Shown here piece by piece: positions 1-6,959 of a DNA stretch of 7,255 nucleotides. This DNA is from Spirochaetales bacterium. Its GTDB lineage: Bacteria; Spirochaetota; Spirochaetia; DSM-27196; SLST01. Both the position numbers and the translations under genes were made by a program. The notes beneath the pieces are model-generated. The model was not told where the DNA came from and made no database searches. It was given only the letters and a program-made list of their open reading frames with translations. Where the stretch lies: positions 1 through 7,255 of the forward strand of contig DAOWMR010000134.1 in the NCBI GenBank assembly GCA_030642995.1, given 5' to 3'. How positions within the stretch are numbered: the stretch's first letter is position 1; each line of letters opens with the position of its first letter.

Positions 1-456
1 GCCCGCATCAATGGCCTGCTCGGCAGTCTGGACGCCAATCAGGGCGACTATCTGCTTGGATGGGACACAGACCAGATGCCCACTTCCATCATGGAGGCCA
101 CCCTGACAATGTATGAGGTGCTCCAGAATGGCGGCATTGCGCCCGGTGGGCTGAATTTCGACGCGCATCTGCGTCGCGGATCGTTTGAGCCCGAGGACCT
201 GTTTGTTGGTCACATCGCCGGGATGGACGCGTATGCGCGTGGTCTGAAGGCGGCTCACGGTCTCGTGGAAAGCGGAGAGATTGAATCCTTCATTCGGGAT
301 CGCTATGCAAGCTATTCGAGCGGTATTGGGAAAAAGATCGTGAACGGCGACGTTGGGTTCAAAGAGTTGGAGGCGTACGCGCTCGAGAACTCAGGTATAA
401 CCAACAAATCCGGCAAGCAGGAGTTGCTTGAAGCGGTGGTCAATCGGTATATCTAA
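1..456 (+). CDS. xylA: Xylose isomerase, C-terminal third (5' end outside window)
   Basis: This is the last 151 codons of a class II xylose isomerase, the cytosolic enzyme that interconverts D-xylose and D-xylulose (EC 5.3.1.5) at the entry to the pentose phosphate route. The frame is open from base 1 to the TAA at 454-456. The visible part aligns closely with my recollection of E. coli XylA. The segments LDANQGD and GWDTDQ and the stretch GGLNFDA carry aspartates at window residues 11, 22, 24 and 54, with the same spacing as the metal-ligand aspartates 296, 307, 309 and 339 of E. coli XylA. The C-terminus ends in KQELLEAVVNRYI, the usual family ending. All expected metal ligands in this part are present, so the enzyme is probably active. 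No xylulokinase or xylose transporter follows; any sugar operon would lie upstream. The next gene begins five bases after the stop. Confidence 0.97.
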   Translation, partial: ARINGLLGSLDANQGDYLLGWDTDQMPTSIMEATLTMYEVLQNGGIAPGGLNFDAHLRRGSFEPEDLFVGHIAGMDAYARGLKAAHGLVESGEIESFIRDRYASYSSGIGKKIVNGDVGFKELEAYALENSGITNKSGKQELLEAVVNRYI

Positions 457-457
457 T
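424..457 (+). promoter_or_regulatory. Possible weak promoter for rnz inside the end of xylA
   Basis: TTGAAG (428-433) lies 18 bases before TCTAAT (452-457), which matches the -10 consensus at five of six positions and ends four bases before the rnz ATG. The twenty bases before that ATG contain no purine-rich Shine-Dalgarno sequence, so a nearby transcription start would help explain how rnz is translated. The match is imperfect (the conserved second-position A of the -10 is missing), and read-through from xylA is an equally simple explanation. Confidence 0.25.
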
Positions 458-461
458 ACCT

Positions 462-1427
462 ATGAACATGGAAGCTTTCGTCCTCGGTACGGGTGGCACC
501 ATGCCGCTGCCGTCGAGGCATCTCACATCGGTGCTTCTCAGACGCGAGGGCGAGCTTTTCCTCTTTGATTGCGGCGAGGGAACCCAGGTCAGCATGAGGC
601 GTCTCAACCTGAGGTGGAAGAAGATCAGCGCCATTTTCATCTCGCACACCCACGCGGACCATGTTACCGGACTGCCGGGCATGCTCATGCTCAGCAGCCA
701 GGTTGAACGGGATGAGCCTCTCTACATCATTGGACCGCCGAAGATCAAGGATTTCGTCGATTCCAGTCGCGATGTCCTCGAGATGTATATCAACTACGAG
801 ATCATTGTGAAGGAGATTGCCAATCCCGCGGTCAAGCAGGTTGTCTATCAGGGCGACGGGTTCTCTATACGGTCGGTTCCCCTGAGCCACTCGCGCAGCT
901 GCGTCGGGTACGTGTTTGAAGAGGACTCTCGTCCGGGCCTATTTCACCCGGAACGCGCGGTTGAGGCGGAGATACCTCGAGGGCCGCAGTGGGGTGAACT
1001 CCAGAAGGGAGAGGCTATCGTGCTGGATGATGGTCGGACCATCCAACCCTCGGAAGTGATGGGACCGCCTCGACGTGGCAGGAAGTTCTCCTACATCACA
1101 GACACGCTTCCCCTCCGATCAATTGCACCGGAGGTCGCGGACTCCGACCTTCTCATCTGTGAAGGGATGTTTGAGCACGATTTGCGGGAAACCGCACACA
1201 CGAAGCGGCACATGACGGCCGTGGAAGCTGCGCAGATTGCCGCAGAGGCCGGTGGGGTGAAGCAGATGGGGCTCATCCACTACAGTCCCCGTTACACCGA
1301 GCGCGACCTCAAGCGTCTGCTCAAAGAGGCGCGGGAGGTATTCCCCCACGCCTTCCTCAGCCGGGATCGCCAGAATATCCAGCTTCCCCACGAAGAGGAG
1401 ACTGAGAATGACCGAGGCGATACATGA
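462..1427 (+). CDS. rnz: Ribonuclease Z (tRNA 3'-processing endonuclease)
   Basis: This is a metallo-beta-lactamase-fold endonuclease that removes 3' trailers from tRNA precursors in the cytoplasm. The 321 residues match the usual length of the short (ElaC-type) family. Visible motifs, in order: the N-terminal LGTGGTMPLPSR (residues 8-19); FDCGEGTQ (35-42); the metal-binding HTHADH (62-67); the further metal ligands H143 (in PLSHS), D214 (in YITDT) and H273 (in LIHYSPRY); and HMTAVEAA (250-257). Residues about 170-207 (IPRGPQWGELQKGE through GPPRRGRK) have the character of the flexible tRNA-binding arm. All catalytic residues I expect are present. The ATG at 462 was chosen because the MEAFVLGTGG start is typical; a second ATG at 468 is equally possible. 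No Shine-Dalgarno precedes either. The stop overlaps the next gene's start as ATGA (1424-1427), which couples it to the ABC genes. Confidence 0.95.
   Translation: MNMEAFVLGTGGTMPLPSRHLTSVLLRREGELFLFDCGEGTQVSMRRLNLRWKKISAIFISHTHADHVTGLPGMLMLSSQVERDEPLYIIGPPKIKDFVDSSRDVLEMYINYEIIVKEIANPAVKQVVYQGDGFSIRSVPLSHSRSCVGYVFEEDSRPGLFHPERAVEAEIPRGPQWGELQKGEAIVLDDGRTIQPSEVMGPPRRGRKFSYITDTLPLRSIAPEVADSDLLICEGMFEHDLRETAHTKRHMTAVEAAQIAAEAGGVKQMGLIHYSPRYTERDLKRLLKEAREVFPHAFLSRDRQNIQLPHEEETENDRGDT
1414..1417 (+). promoter_or_regulatory. Ribosome binding site of the ABC ATPase gene
   Basis: GAGG lies six bases before the ATG at 1424, inside the last codons of rnz. It supports that start and shows that this genome uses Shine-Dalgarno initiation, at least inside operons. 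Confidence 0.6.
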
Positions 1428-2371
1428 TTGAAGCGACCGCGCTGATGAAGTACTACGGGCAGGTTCGGGCTGTTCACGACGTGAGCTTCTCCGTTGACAA
1501 GGGTGAGATTGTCGGCCTGCTCGGACCCAATGGAGCGGGCAAGACCACGATCCTGAAGATACTCACCGGGTATCACTACCCAACGGCCGGTGTTGCGATG
1601 GTGAACGGGTACGACGTCAGCGCCAATCCCGTGGCCGTCAAGAGCTGCATTGGCTATTTGCCGGAGAACGCGCCCCTGTATGACGATCTGACGGTTCGCG
1701 AGTACCTGGACTTCATTGCCGACGCTCGCAAGCTCACCGGTCACGACCGTGTGAATGCGATAACTCGGGTCCTGAAGCTCTGCGGCCTTGAAACACAGAT
1801 TGACCGGCCCATTGATCAGCTGTCCAAGGGTTTTCGCCAGCGGGTTGGGCTCGCTCAGGCCATTCTCCACGATCCCGACATTCTGATACTCGACGAACCG
1901 ACAACGGGTCTCGATCCAAACCAGATTCAGGAGATCAGGCGCCTGATCCGCACGCTCGGGAGTGACAAAACGGTGATCCTCAGTACGCACATTCTCCAGG
2001 AGGTGGAGGCAATGTGCGACCGGGTGCTCATCCTCAACGACGGAGAGATTGCGGCTTCCGGAACCACCGAGGAGATCGGCCGAGAGCTCAAAGGCGAGAA
2101 AGTCTTCACCGTGAGAATCGCGGGGGGCTCGCTCTCCGATGGTGCTCGGCAGGCCCTCGAAGGGGTCGGTCATCTCGTGACCGAGCCGATCGGACCCAAA
2201 CTGCGGATTGCACTGGCAGAAGGTCGGGGAGGGGAGGACCTGTTCCGCTGGGCGGTTGACAACGGGCTGATCATCGGGGCGCTCATTCCGGAGCGGTACA
2301 GCCTGGAGGACATATTCACAAGTCTCACGGCGGCCGGCACCACTGGCGCAGCCGAGGAGGCGTTGCCATGA
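1424..2371 (+). CDS. ABC transporter ATP-binding protein, GldA-like
   Basis: This is the cytosolic ATPase of an ABC-2 type exporter-like complex. The 315 residues are a nucleotide-binding domain (about 1-225) plus a C-terminal extension of some 90 residues, a size typical of GldA-like proteins. Walker A is GPNGAGKTT (34-42). The Q-loop region reads GYLPENAPLY with Glu81 where many families have Gln, which I remember as common in this subfamily. The signature is LSKGFRQR (133-140), a usual variant of LSGGQ. Walker B is ILILDEP (153-159) with catalytic Glu158, followed by the D-loop TTGLD (160-164) and the switch His189 in LSTHI. All ATPase residues are intact. The gene starts within the rnz stop (ATGA) and ends within the permease start (ATGA), so the products are probably made together and assemble with the downstream permease. 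The substrate cannot be read from the sequence. I leave the symbol blank because gliding function is not implied. Confidence 0.95.
   Translation: MIEATALMKYYGQVRAVHDVSFSVDKGEIVGLLGPNGAGKTTILKILTGYHYPTAGVAMVNGYDVSANPVAVKSCIGYLPENAPLYDDLTVREYLDFIADARKLTGHDRVNAITRVLKLCGLETQIDRPIDQLSKGFRQRVGLAQAILHDPDILILDEPTTGLDPNQIQEIRRLIRTLGSDKTVILSTHILQEVEAMCDRVLILNDGEIAASGTTEEIGRELKGEKVFTVRIAGGSLSDGARQALEGVGHLVTEPIGPKLRIALAEGRGGEDLFRWAVDNGLIIGALIPERYSLEDIFTSLTAAGTTGAAEEALP
2355..2360 (+). promoter_or_regulatory. Strong Shine-Dalgarno of the ABC permease gene
   Basis: AGGAGG, a perfect anti-16S match, lies seven bases before the ATG at 2368 and inside the end of the ATPase gene. It fixes the permease start and suggests the permease is translated efficiently relative to its neighbours. 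Confidence 0.8.
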
Positions 2372-3090
2372 CCGCTATCTTGAGCATTGTTCGCAAGGAG
2401 ATGCGCTCCTATTTCAATTCGCCCATAGCCTATATCGTCATTGTGTTCTTTCTCGTGTTCACGGCGGTCTGGCTGTTTTACGTCGCCCAGTTCGTGGCGC
2501 AGGACATTGCCTCGCTGCGCGCATACTTCGGCATCATGCCGATTGTGTTCATAGGGCTCATTCCCGCGCTGACAATGCGGAGCTGGGCGGAAGAATCCAA
2601 GTTAGGCACTGACGAGATTCTCCTCACGCTCCCATACCGTGAGTCTGAACTCGTTCTTGGGAAGTTCTTCGGCGCGTACGGATTGCTGCTCCTGGTGCTG
2701 CTCCTCACGGTATTCGTGCCGTTCTCAGTCACACCTCTCGGGAACTTCGAGCGCGGCGAGATCTTCGGGGAGTACCTCGGAATTGCGTTGCTCGGGGCCG
2801 CGGGCACGGCTATCGGACTCTTCGTTTCCTCTATCGCGCGGAACCAGATATCCGCCTTCATTCTCAGTGCCGTCGGACTGTTGTTTCTTACTCTCGTCGG
2901 TCAGGTGAACGCCATTATCGATCTGCCGACCTGGCTGGCTTCCTTGATCAACTACGTGTCGCTTCAGTATCACGTCGGGAGTTTCATTCGAGGTGTCATT
3001 GACACCAGGGACCTGGTCTACTTCCTCGTGATCACCGTTCTCTTCCTCTACCTCAACGTCAAGACACTGGTGTTCAGAAAATGGAGCTGA
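2368..3090 (+). CDS. ABC-2 type permease, GldF-like
   Basis: This 240-residue inner-membrane protein has about six hydrophobic segments, at roughly residues 18-39, 53-72, 101-122, 135-155, 160-182 and 214-231. That is the ABC-2 permease topology, and a short permease like this would act as a homodimer with two copies of the upstream ATPase. The N-terminus VRKEMRSYFNSPIAY is the cytosolic helix typical of the family. The loop between segments 2 and 3 (TMRSWAEESKLGTDEILLTLP, about 69-89) carries the conserved E-E...GT-E-L-L-T-P pattern of ABC-2 permeases in the GldF/NosY group. The start is fixed by a strong AGGAGG. It overlaps the ATPase gene by four bases, and the next gene begins ten bases before its stop. 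The substrate is unknown; the partners with large outer domains suggest work at the envelope. Confidence 0.93.
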   Translation: MTAILSIVRKEMRSYFNSPIAYIVIVFFLVFTAVWLFYVAQFVAQDIASLRAYFGIMPIVFIGLIPALTMRSWAEESKLGTDEILLTLPYRESELVLGKFFGAYGLLLLVLLLTVFVPFSVTPLGNFERGEIFGEYLGIALLGAAGTAIGLFVSSIARNQISAFILSAVGLLFLTLVGQVNAIIDLPTWLASLINYVSLQYHVGSFIRGVIDTRDLVYFLVITVLFLYLNVKTLVFRKWS

Positions 3091-4646
3091 GAAAGAGACC
3101 GCGGCCCAACCCGCAACCCGGGCGAACTCGAGAGATTCTTCTCACCATCCTCGTCCTCGCGATTCTCCTGTTCGTGACCCTCAACAGTGTCCGGTATTTC
3201 ACCAGGATTGATCTCACGGAGAGCAAGGCGTACTCCATTTCCGAGGTTTCCCGGAACCTGTTTGAGGAGATACCCGAAGAAGTTCAGATCACATACTACG
3301 TTTCGGAGCGCCTGCAAGAACGATTCCCGCAGCCGCAGGAGATCATCGATCTGTTGTCTGAGTACGCGGCAAGTTCGCGCGGGGCGATTACCCTGACCAT
3401 TGAGAATCCGGGGACGGATGGCGCCGAGATCGATGCCGAGGCGCTGGGGATCGTGCCACAGCAGCTCCAGGTTTCTGAGCAAGGCGAGCAGATCTTCGCC
3501 GTCGTCTACAGCGGCATCGCGGTAAGCTACCTGGAACGGTACGAAACCATTCCGTTCGTGTTCTCGGCCGCTACACTCGAGTACGAAATCACCTCTTCCA
3601 TTCGTGACCTCGTGGCGAACCGAACCAAGGCGGTCAGAATCCTGATCGGTTACCAGGACCGATCCCTTGATGCCGACTACTCGTTCGCCGCCTCCCAGCT
3701 GTCGCGGTCCTACGACGTGCGCGAACAGGCTGCGGGCGATCCGGTTCCCGACGACATTGACCTGCTTGTTGTTGTCGGCGGGGAAAATCTCTCCGCGGAG
3801 GCGCTGCTCCCGGTGGATGAGTATCTCACTCGGGGCGGGTCGGTTCTCATGACCGTAGACAGCACCCGCATTGACATTGACGGCGGCCTCGTTGCGTCGT
3901 CGGTTGTGGATGCCGCCGTCTTTCCGATGCTCGAGAGTTACGGCGTGACGGTTGGCTCCGAGCTGGTTCTGGACGAGGCCTTCAATCAAATTGCCATTCA
4001 GGAGTCCGGGCGCGGATTCAACGTTCAGCGGCTGCTTCCCTACCCGCACTGGATTTCAATTCTCGAACAGTATACAAGTGTGGAACACCCCGTTACCTCA
4101 CGGTTCACCGGGCTCGATCTCTACTGGCCCACCTACCTTGAGCTGGCCGATGATGCAGCCGGTGAGATCATCGTTACGTCCACCAACCAGGCGTGGCTCA
4201 TGGCCGAGCCGTACCGGACAAATCCACAGGAGTCGGTCATCTTCCGGATGCCGGCCGAGGAGACCCGCGGTCAGTACGGATTCGTAGCCGTTGTGACCGG
4301 CCGGGCCTCAAGCTCGGGCTCGTCCGCCGGCCGGTTGATGGTCGTTTCCGATGCTGATTTCCTGAAGAGCCGACTCATCCAGGCGACCCAAAGCGGCTAC
4401 AACCTGAGCTTCCTCGAGAGCAGTGCCCAGTGGCTGACCAATGATGAAGATCTGCTCGAGATTCGGACACGTGCCGCTCGGGATCTTCGGTTGAGTGCGT
4501 TTGAGGATCCAGCCCAGAAACGGGCGTTTGTCGTCTTTGCTCAGGCACTCAACATCTATGTGGTTCCGGCAATTGTCGTTGTGGTGGGAATCATCAGATT
4601 CCTGCGGCGTCGGCGCCGCGCATCCACCAAGAGAGTCCAGCAATGA
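3081..4646 (+). CDS. GldG-like membrane-anchored ABC auxiliary protein
   Basis: This 521-residue protein resembles the Gldg / ABC-type auxiliary family (the Pfam domain known as ABC_transp_aux). It has a basic N-terminus, a first membrane helix at about 18-38, then the family hallmark RIDLTESKAYSIS (42-54). A long extracytoplasmic region follows (about 40-485), including a part with alternating beta and alpha character (for example DIDLLVVVGGENLSAEALLPVDEYLTRGG read in two halves). It ends with one C-terminal helix at about 491-508 and a very basic tail (LRRRRRASTKR). The predicted topology is N-in, large outer domain, C-in. Such proteins are usually encoded beside a GldA/GldF pair, as here, and are thought to be part of the complex. 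No enzymatic residues were recognised. The start lies ten bases inside the permease gene with no good Shine-Dalgarno, so translation is probably coupled. Confidence 0.9.
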   Translation: MELRKRPRPNPQPGRTREILLTILVLAILLFVTLNSVRYFTRIDLTESKAYSISEVSRNLFEEIPEEVQITYYVSERLQERFPQPQEIIDLLSEYAASSRGAITLTIENPGTDGAEIDAEALGIVPQQLQVSEQGEQIFAVVYSGIAVSYLERYETIPFVFSAATLEYEITSSIRDLVANRTKAVRILIGYQDRSLDADYSFAASQLSRSYDVREQAAGDPVPDDIDLLVVVGGENLSAEALLPVDEYLTRGGSVLMTVDSTRIDIDGGLVASSVVDAAVFPMLESYGVTVGSELVLDEAFNQIAIQESGRGFNVQRLLPYPHWISILEQYTSVEHPVTSRFTGLDLYWPTYLELADDAAGEIIVTSTNQAWLMAEPYRTNPQESVIFRMPAEETRGQYGFVAVVTGRASSSGSSAGRLMVVSDADFLKSRLIQATQSGYNLSFLESSAQWLTNDEDLLEIRTRAARDLRLSAFEDPAQKRAFVVFAQALNIYVVPAIVVVVGIIRFLRRRRRASTKRVQQ

Positions 4647-5665
4647 CCGCAACACAGAGGATCCGGTTCTACGCCGTCGTATTGATCGCGCTGGTTGTGC
4701 TTTTCGTGGTTGGCGCCATCCTGAGCCCGACGCGTAGTCGATCGCTCGGGTTGTTGTTCCCAGGTCTTGACGAAACAACCGTGCAGCGGGTGGATATCTT
4801 ATCCGGCACGGTTGCAGTGACCCTGTTGCGGGCGGCGGAGTCGTGGGTGATTGACGAAGGCGGACGACGGTATCCCGCTCGTTCTGATCGAATCCAGTCA
4901 CTCCTGAATGAGGTCGTGGCGAGCAGACTGGTCAGACGGATCACCGGGAACGAGAGTCTCTGGACCGACTTTGGAGTGACCGACGAAACCGGGACGCAGC
5001 TGACGCTTCAATCCGCGACATCCGGAGGCGCAGAACAAGTCAGGACGGTCGTGTGGGGCGGCTCTGCGGCCGAGCCCGGCCTCTCTTATGTGAGGCTCGG
5101 GCAATCCTCCGACGTGTACGCCTCAGACGGCGAACTGGAGTTCTACCTCCAACAACCTGCCTCCTACTGGGCCTATCTGCGGGTCTTTCCGGAAGATGTG
5201 GTTTTTTCGAACGTCATAGCCATTTCCAGTTCTCTGGACGTACAGTTTGGTGAAGACGAGCGGTTCTCGGTTTCCTACGTGCTCGAGCGAGACGGCACGG
5301 ATGACGCGGCGCAGGGCGCGGATGACCTGTGGGTCTCCAGGGACCATGCCGGCACTACCGGAGCAACCGAACTGCTGGACCAGGACGCCGTAGTCAGGCT
5401 GCTCCGTGAGGCCGTGGACCTGGTCGGCACGGATTTCTCCCGGGATGTACGGTTCTCCGCGACGGCGGTTGTCGGGACCATTGAGTTGGCGCTTTCGGAT
5501 GGACGAGAATTGTCGGTTGAGATTCTTCAGTCCGGCGACGGGTTTGTCTGCCGTGCTGCAGGGCCGGCGCTTCCCGGCGATCCATTTGGAGGACTTGCAT
5601 ACGAGCTGACAGTTGCAAAGGTTCGGCGATTGTTCCCGGTTCTCTCCGAGTTGACAGCCGAGTAG
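4643..5665 (+). CDS. DUF4340-family membrane-anchored protein
   Basis: This 340-residue protein has one N-terminal membrane helix (about 9-27, RFYAVVLIALVVLFVVGAIL) and an extracytoplasmic remainder rich in beta-strand-like repeats. The pattern V-x-x-V-D-I-L-S-G-x-V-x-V-T-L-L-R followed by W-V-I and YPAR-x-D-R-I-x-S-L-L-N matches the DUF4340 family as I remember it, and so does the later VVWGG...YVRLG...VYASD block (about 135-160). DUF4340 genes commonly close GldA-F-G type ABC operons, where they are presumed to work with the GldG-like partner outside the membrane. No biochemical function is known to me. The start overlaps the previous stop as ATGA (4643-4646), with only a weak purine stretch (GAGAG, 4631-4635) upstream. 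The TAG stop is one base from the stop of the convergent gene. Confidence 0.85.
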   Translation: MTATQRIRFYAVVLIALVVLFVVGAILSPTRSRSLGLLFPGLDETTVQRVDILSGTVAVTLLRAAESWVIDEGGRRYPARSDRIQSLLNEVVASRLVRRITGNESLWTDFGVTDETGTQLTLQSATSGGAEQVRTVVWGGSAAEPGLSYVRLGQSSDVYASDGELEFYLQQPASYWAYLRVFPEDVVFSNVIAISSSLDVQFGEDERFSVSYVLERDGTDDAAQGADDLWVSRDHAGTTGATELLDQDAVVRLLREAVDLVGTDFSRDVRFSATAVVGTIELALSDGRELSVEILQSGDGFVCRAAGPALPGDPFGGLAYELTVAKVRRLFPVLSELTAE

Positions 5666-5673
5666 GCTACTCG
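5659..5673. other. Perfect palindrome across two convergent stop codons
   Basis: CGAGTAGGCTACTCG is a seven-base inverted repeat around a single central base at 5666, the only base between the two convergent genes. It can form a six-base-pair stem with a GGC loop on either transcript. Both genes end with the same CGAGTAG, giving Glu-stop on each strand. There is no T-run on either side, so it is not a classical intrinsic terminator. It could help limit read-through or stabilise 3' ends, or be a by-product of both genes ending in GAG TAG. Confidence 0.5.
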
Positions 5674-6860
5674 CTCGGTCCGAGGTGCTGGGTCACAAAC
5701 TGCCGGTACTTTCGCGGATCGGGGCGAAAGCCGACTATCCCACCCGGCTCGTGTTGGGCGTGCTCGAGGCTTCGCTCGGCTTCGCCGAGCACTCGGGACG
5801 CCTCCACCAGCCGTCCGTTGCGGGCGCTGAGCCCGAAGTACATCTTGCCTCGGTGATCGCCCTTGAACGACTCCGCCTCGCGAATACCTCGGGACAGTTC
5901 CGTGTTCGGAAGAATCACGCAGAATGTGTCACTTCCATATTCGAAGCAGAGGTCCTCGAACTTGAAGGCGGCAAGAATCTGGCCGGCACGTTGGCTGTAC
6001 GCTTCACCGCCCTCGGTCGCGTCCTCAAACCGAACGAGAACGCATGTAAGATCCTGATCGTTATAGGCCGCCCGTTCCATCTCCAGACCAAGCCGTTTCC
6101 CGAGGTGCTGCCGATAAGAGAGATTCGTAACGGGGTTGAAGAGGGTTCCCGGTTCGCCCGGATCTGTTGCTATTTCCTCTATGTCCACCTCTTCCAAGAG
6201 AGGCTCGGTCGGATTGATCGGTAGGGTTTCCGGAACCGCTGCCTCTGCGGGACGACTTGCGGAACTGTCTTTCGCGACAGGGACGCTCGGTGTGGTCGAC
6301 TCCGGCCGAGGTCCTCGCGACATGTTCAGCCCGATAGCAATGAGCACCGTTACGAATGCAAAGGCGAGCAGCGCAATAAGGCTGTCCCGAAGCGGTACGT
6401 AGGCGTCGGAAAAGCTCAGGACGCTGTAAATGCCGTCCATGAAGAGCCGTGGCGAATCACTGACCTCGAACGGGCCGCTGATCTTGAACTGAGACACCTC
6501 GCTGATATCGTAGCTGGGGAACCCGCGAAGTTCCGAGAGATCGCCCTTCGCAAATGCCAGCATATCCACGTTTGAGGTCCAGACGTAGCGCAGTCCCTCA
6601 TTCGGATCGTAGAGAACAATGGCCTGCACGGTCGGGACCTGCTCAGCGTATTCGCGAATGATTGGTCCAGGATCACCGCCCCTCTCATCGCCCGGGACCA
6701 GGGCCTCTCGGATGCGGCCTTGCAATCGGATGAAACTCGTCTGGGCTTCCTGGACGTTGAACTCACGGGTCGTGTTCACGCGAACCACGACGAGCACCAC
6801 GAGGACGGCCAGTACGAGGAGACTGAACACAACGTAGAGCAGACCAAACCGGCGATACAT
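5667..6860 (-). CDS. Membrane protein with extracytoplasmic sensor-like region and degenerate GGDEF domain
   Basis: From the ATG at 6860 this is 397 residues. Helix 1 is at about 5-28 (FGLLYVVFSLLVLAVLVVLV), an extracytoplasmic region at about 29-158, helix 2 at about 160-178, a Pro/Ser/Glu-rich linker to about 238, then a GGDEF-like domain. The domain opens with LFNPVTNLSYRQHLGKRL, equivalent to the usual D-x-L-T-G-L-x-N-R start. It contains FEYGSDTFCVILPNT, where GGDEF has become GSDTF (about 309-313), and ends near GGIVGFRPD. The catalytic Glu is Thr, and the usual metal-binding D-x-D-x-F strand reads VRFED. Diguanylate cyclase activity is therefore unlikely; a regulatory or c-di-GMP/GTP-sensing role is possible but unproven. 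An in-frame GTG at 6887 would add nine residues. I prefer ATG 6860 because a good -10 (6867-6872) lies inside that extension and no Shine-Dalgarno precedes the GTG. Confidence 0.8.
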   Translation of the reverse strand: MYRRFGLLYVVFSLLVLAVLVVLVVVRVNTTREFNVQEAQTSFIRLQGRIREALVPGDERGGDPGPIIREYAEQVPTVQAIVLYDPNEGLRYVWTSNVDMLAFAKGDLSELRGFPSYDISEVSQFKISGPFEVSDSPRLFMDGIYSVLSFSDAYVPLRDSLIALLAFAFVTVLIAIGLNMSRGPRPESTTPSVPVAKDSSASRPAEAAVPETLPINPTEPLLEEVDIEEIATDPGEPGTLFNPVTNLSYRQHLGKRLGLEMERAAYNDQDLTCVLVRFEDATEGGEAYSQRAGQILAAFKFEDLCFEYGSDTFCVILPNTELSRGIREAESFKGDHRGKMYFGLSARNGRLVEASRVLGEAERSLEHAQHEPGGIVGFRPDPRKYRQFVTQHLGPSE

Positions 6861-6866
6861 AGGGCC

Positions 6867-6895
6867 ATTATATGCAAATTCCGACACGCTGTGCA
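6867..6895 (-). promoter_or_regulatory. Promoter placed for a leaderless transcript of the GGDEF-like gene
   Basis: Read on the minus strand, TGCACA (6895-6890, four of six matches to TTGACA) is followed by a 17-base spacer and a perfect TATAAT (6872-6867). The next six bases are GGCCCT, then ATG at 6860. The usual start distance of about seven bases after the -10 would place the first transcribed base on the A of the ATG, giving a leaderless mRNA. No Shine-Dalgarno is visible for the ATG, which agrees. Confidence 0.55.
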
Positions 6896-6959
6896 GCGTT
6901 TTTCAGTTGCGTGCCGAACCCCGGTTGTGTGGCGGCTCGGGTCCATGTATTGTTAGGGA
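6888..6959. other. Divergent intergenic region between the GGDEF-like and Memo-like genes
   Basis: This stretch is 72 bases counted from the alternative GTG at 6887, or 99 bases from ATG 6860. It holds two back-to-back promoters with their -35 boxes about 29 bases apart. It also has an imperfect inverted repeat, CCGAACC (6914-6920) and GGCTCGG (6934-6940), with one mismatch and 13 bases between the arms. The repeat spans the -35 box of the rightward promoter, so it could be an operator, but the match is short and may be chance. Confidence 0.4.
6925..6953 (+). promoter_or_regulatory. Promoter placed for a leaderless transcript of the Memo-like gene
   Basis: TTGTGT (6925-6930) is followed by a 17-base spacer and TATTGT (6948-6953), which keeps the three most conserved -10 positions (T1, A2, T6). 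Six bases later comes the GTG at 6960, so transcription would begin at its first G. The geometry is the same as for the opposite promoter. The sequence AGGGAG just before the GTG resembles a Shine-Dalgarno but abuts the start codon and has no spacer, so it could not serve normally. Confidence 0.45.

Noticed and set aside
1292..2173. A 293-codon open frame on the minus strand opposite rnz and the ABC ATPase
   Set aside because: It lies antisense to intact Walker A, signature and Walker B motifs, has no family resemblance and crosses a gene boundary.
3048..4049. A 333-codon open frame on the minus strand opposite the GldG-like gene
   Set aside because: It is fully antisense to a gene with clear family motifs and two membrane helices. 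Its product is Arg/Asn/Gly-rich with no recognisable domain. It is a shadow of GC-biased codon use.
5659..5690. Intrinsic (rho-independent) terminator at the convergent stops
   Set aside because: The stem is only six pairs with a three-base loop, and no T-run follows on either strand, so I list it only as a palindrome.
5685..6224. A 179-codon plus-strand frame within the GGDEF-like gene
   Set aside because: The minus-strand reading has membrane helices and a GGDEF-like fold pattern; the plus-strand product has no recognisable features.
6954..6959. Shine-Dalgarno for the Memo-like gene (AGGGAG)
   Set aside because: It overlaps the GTG start with no spacer, so it cannot position a ribosome on that codon. 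No downstream in-frame start preserves the conserved N-terminus.
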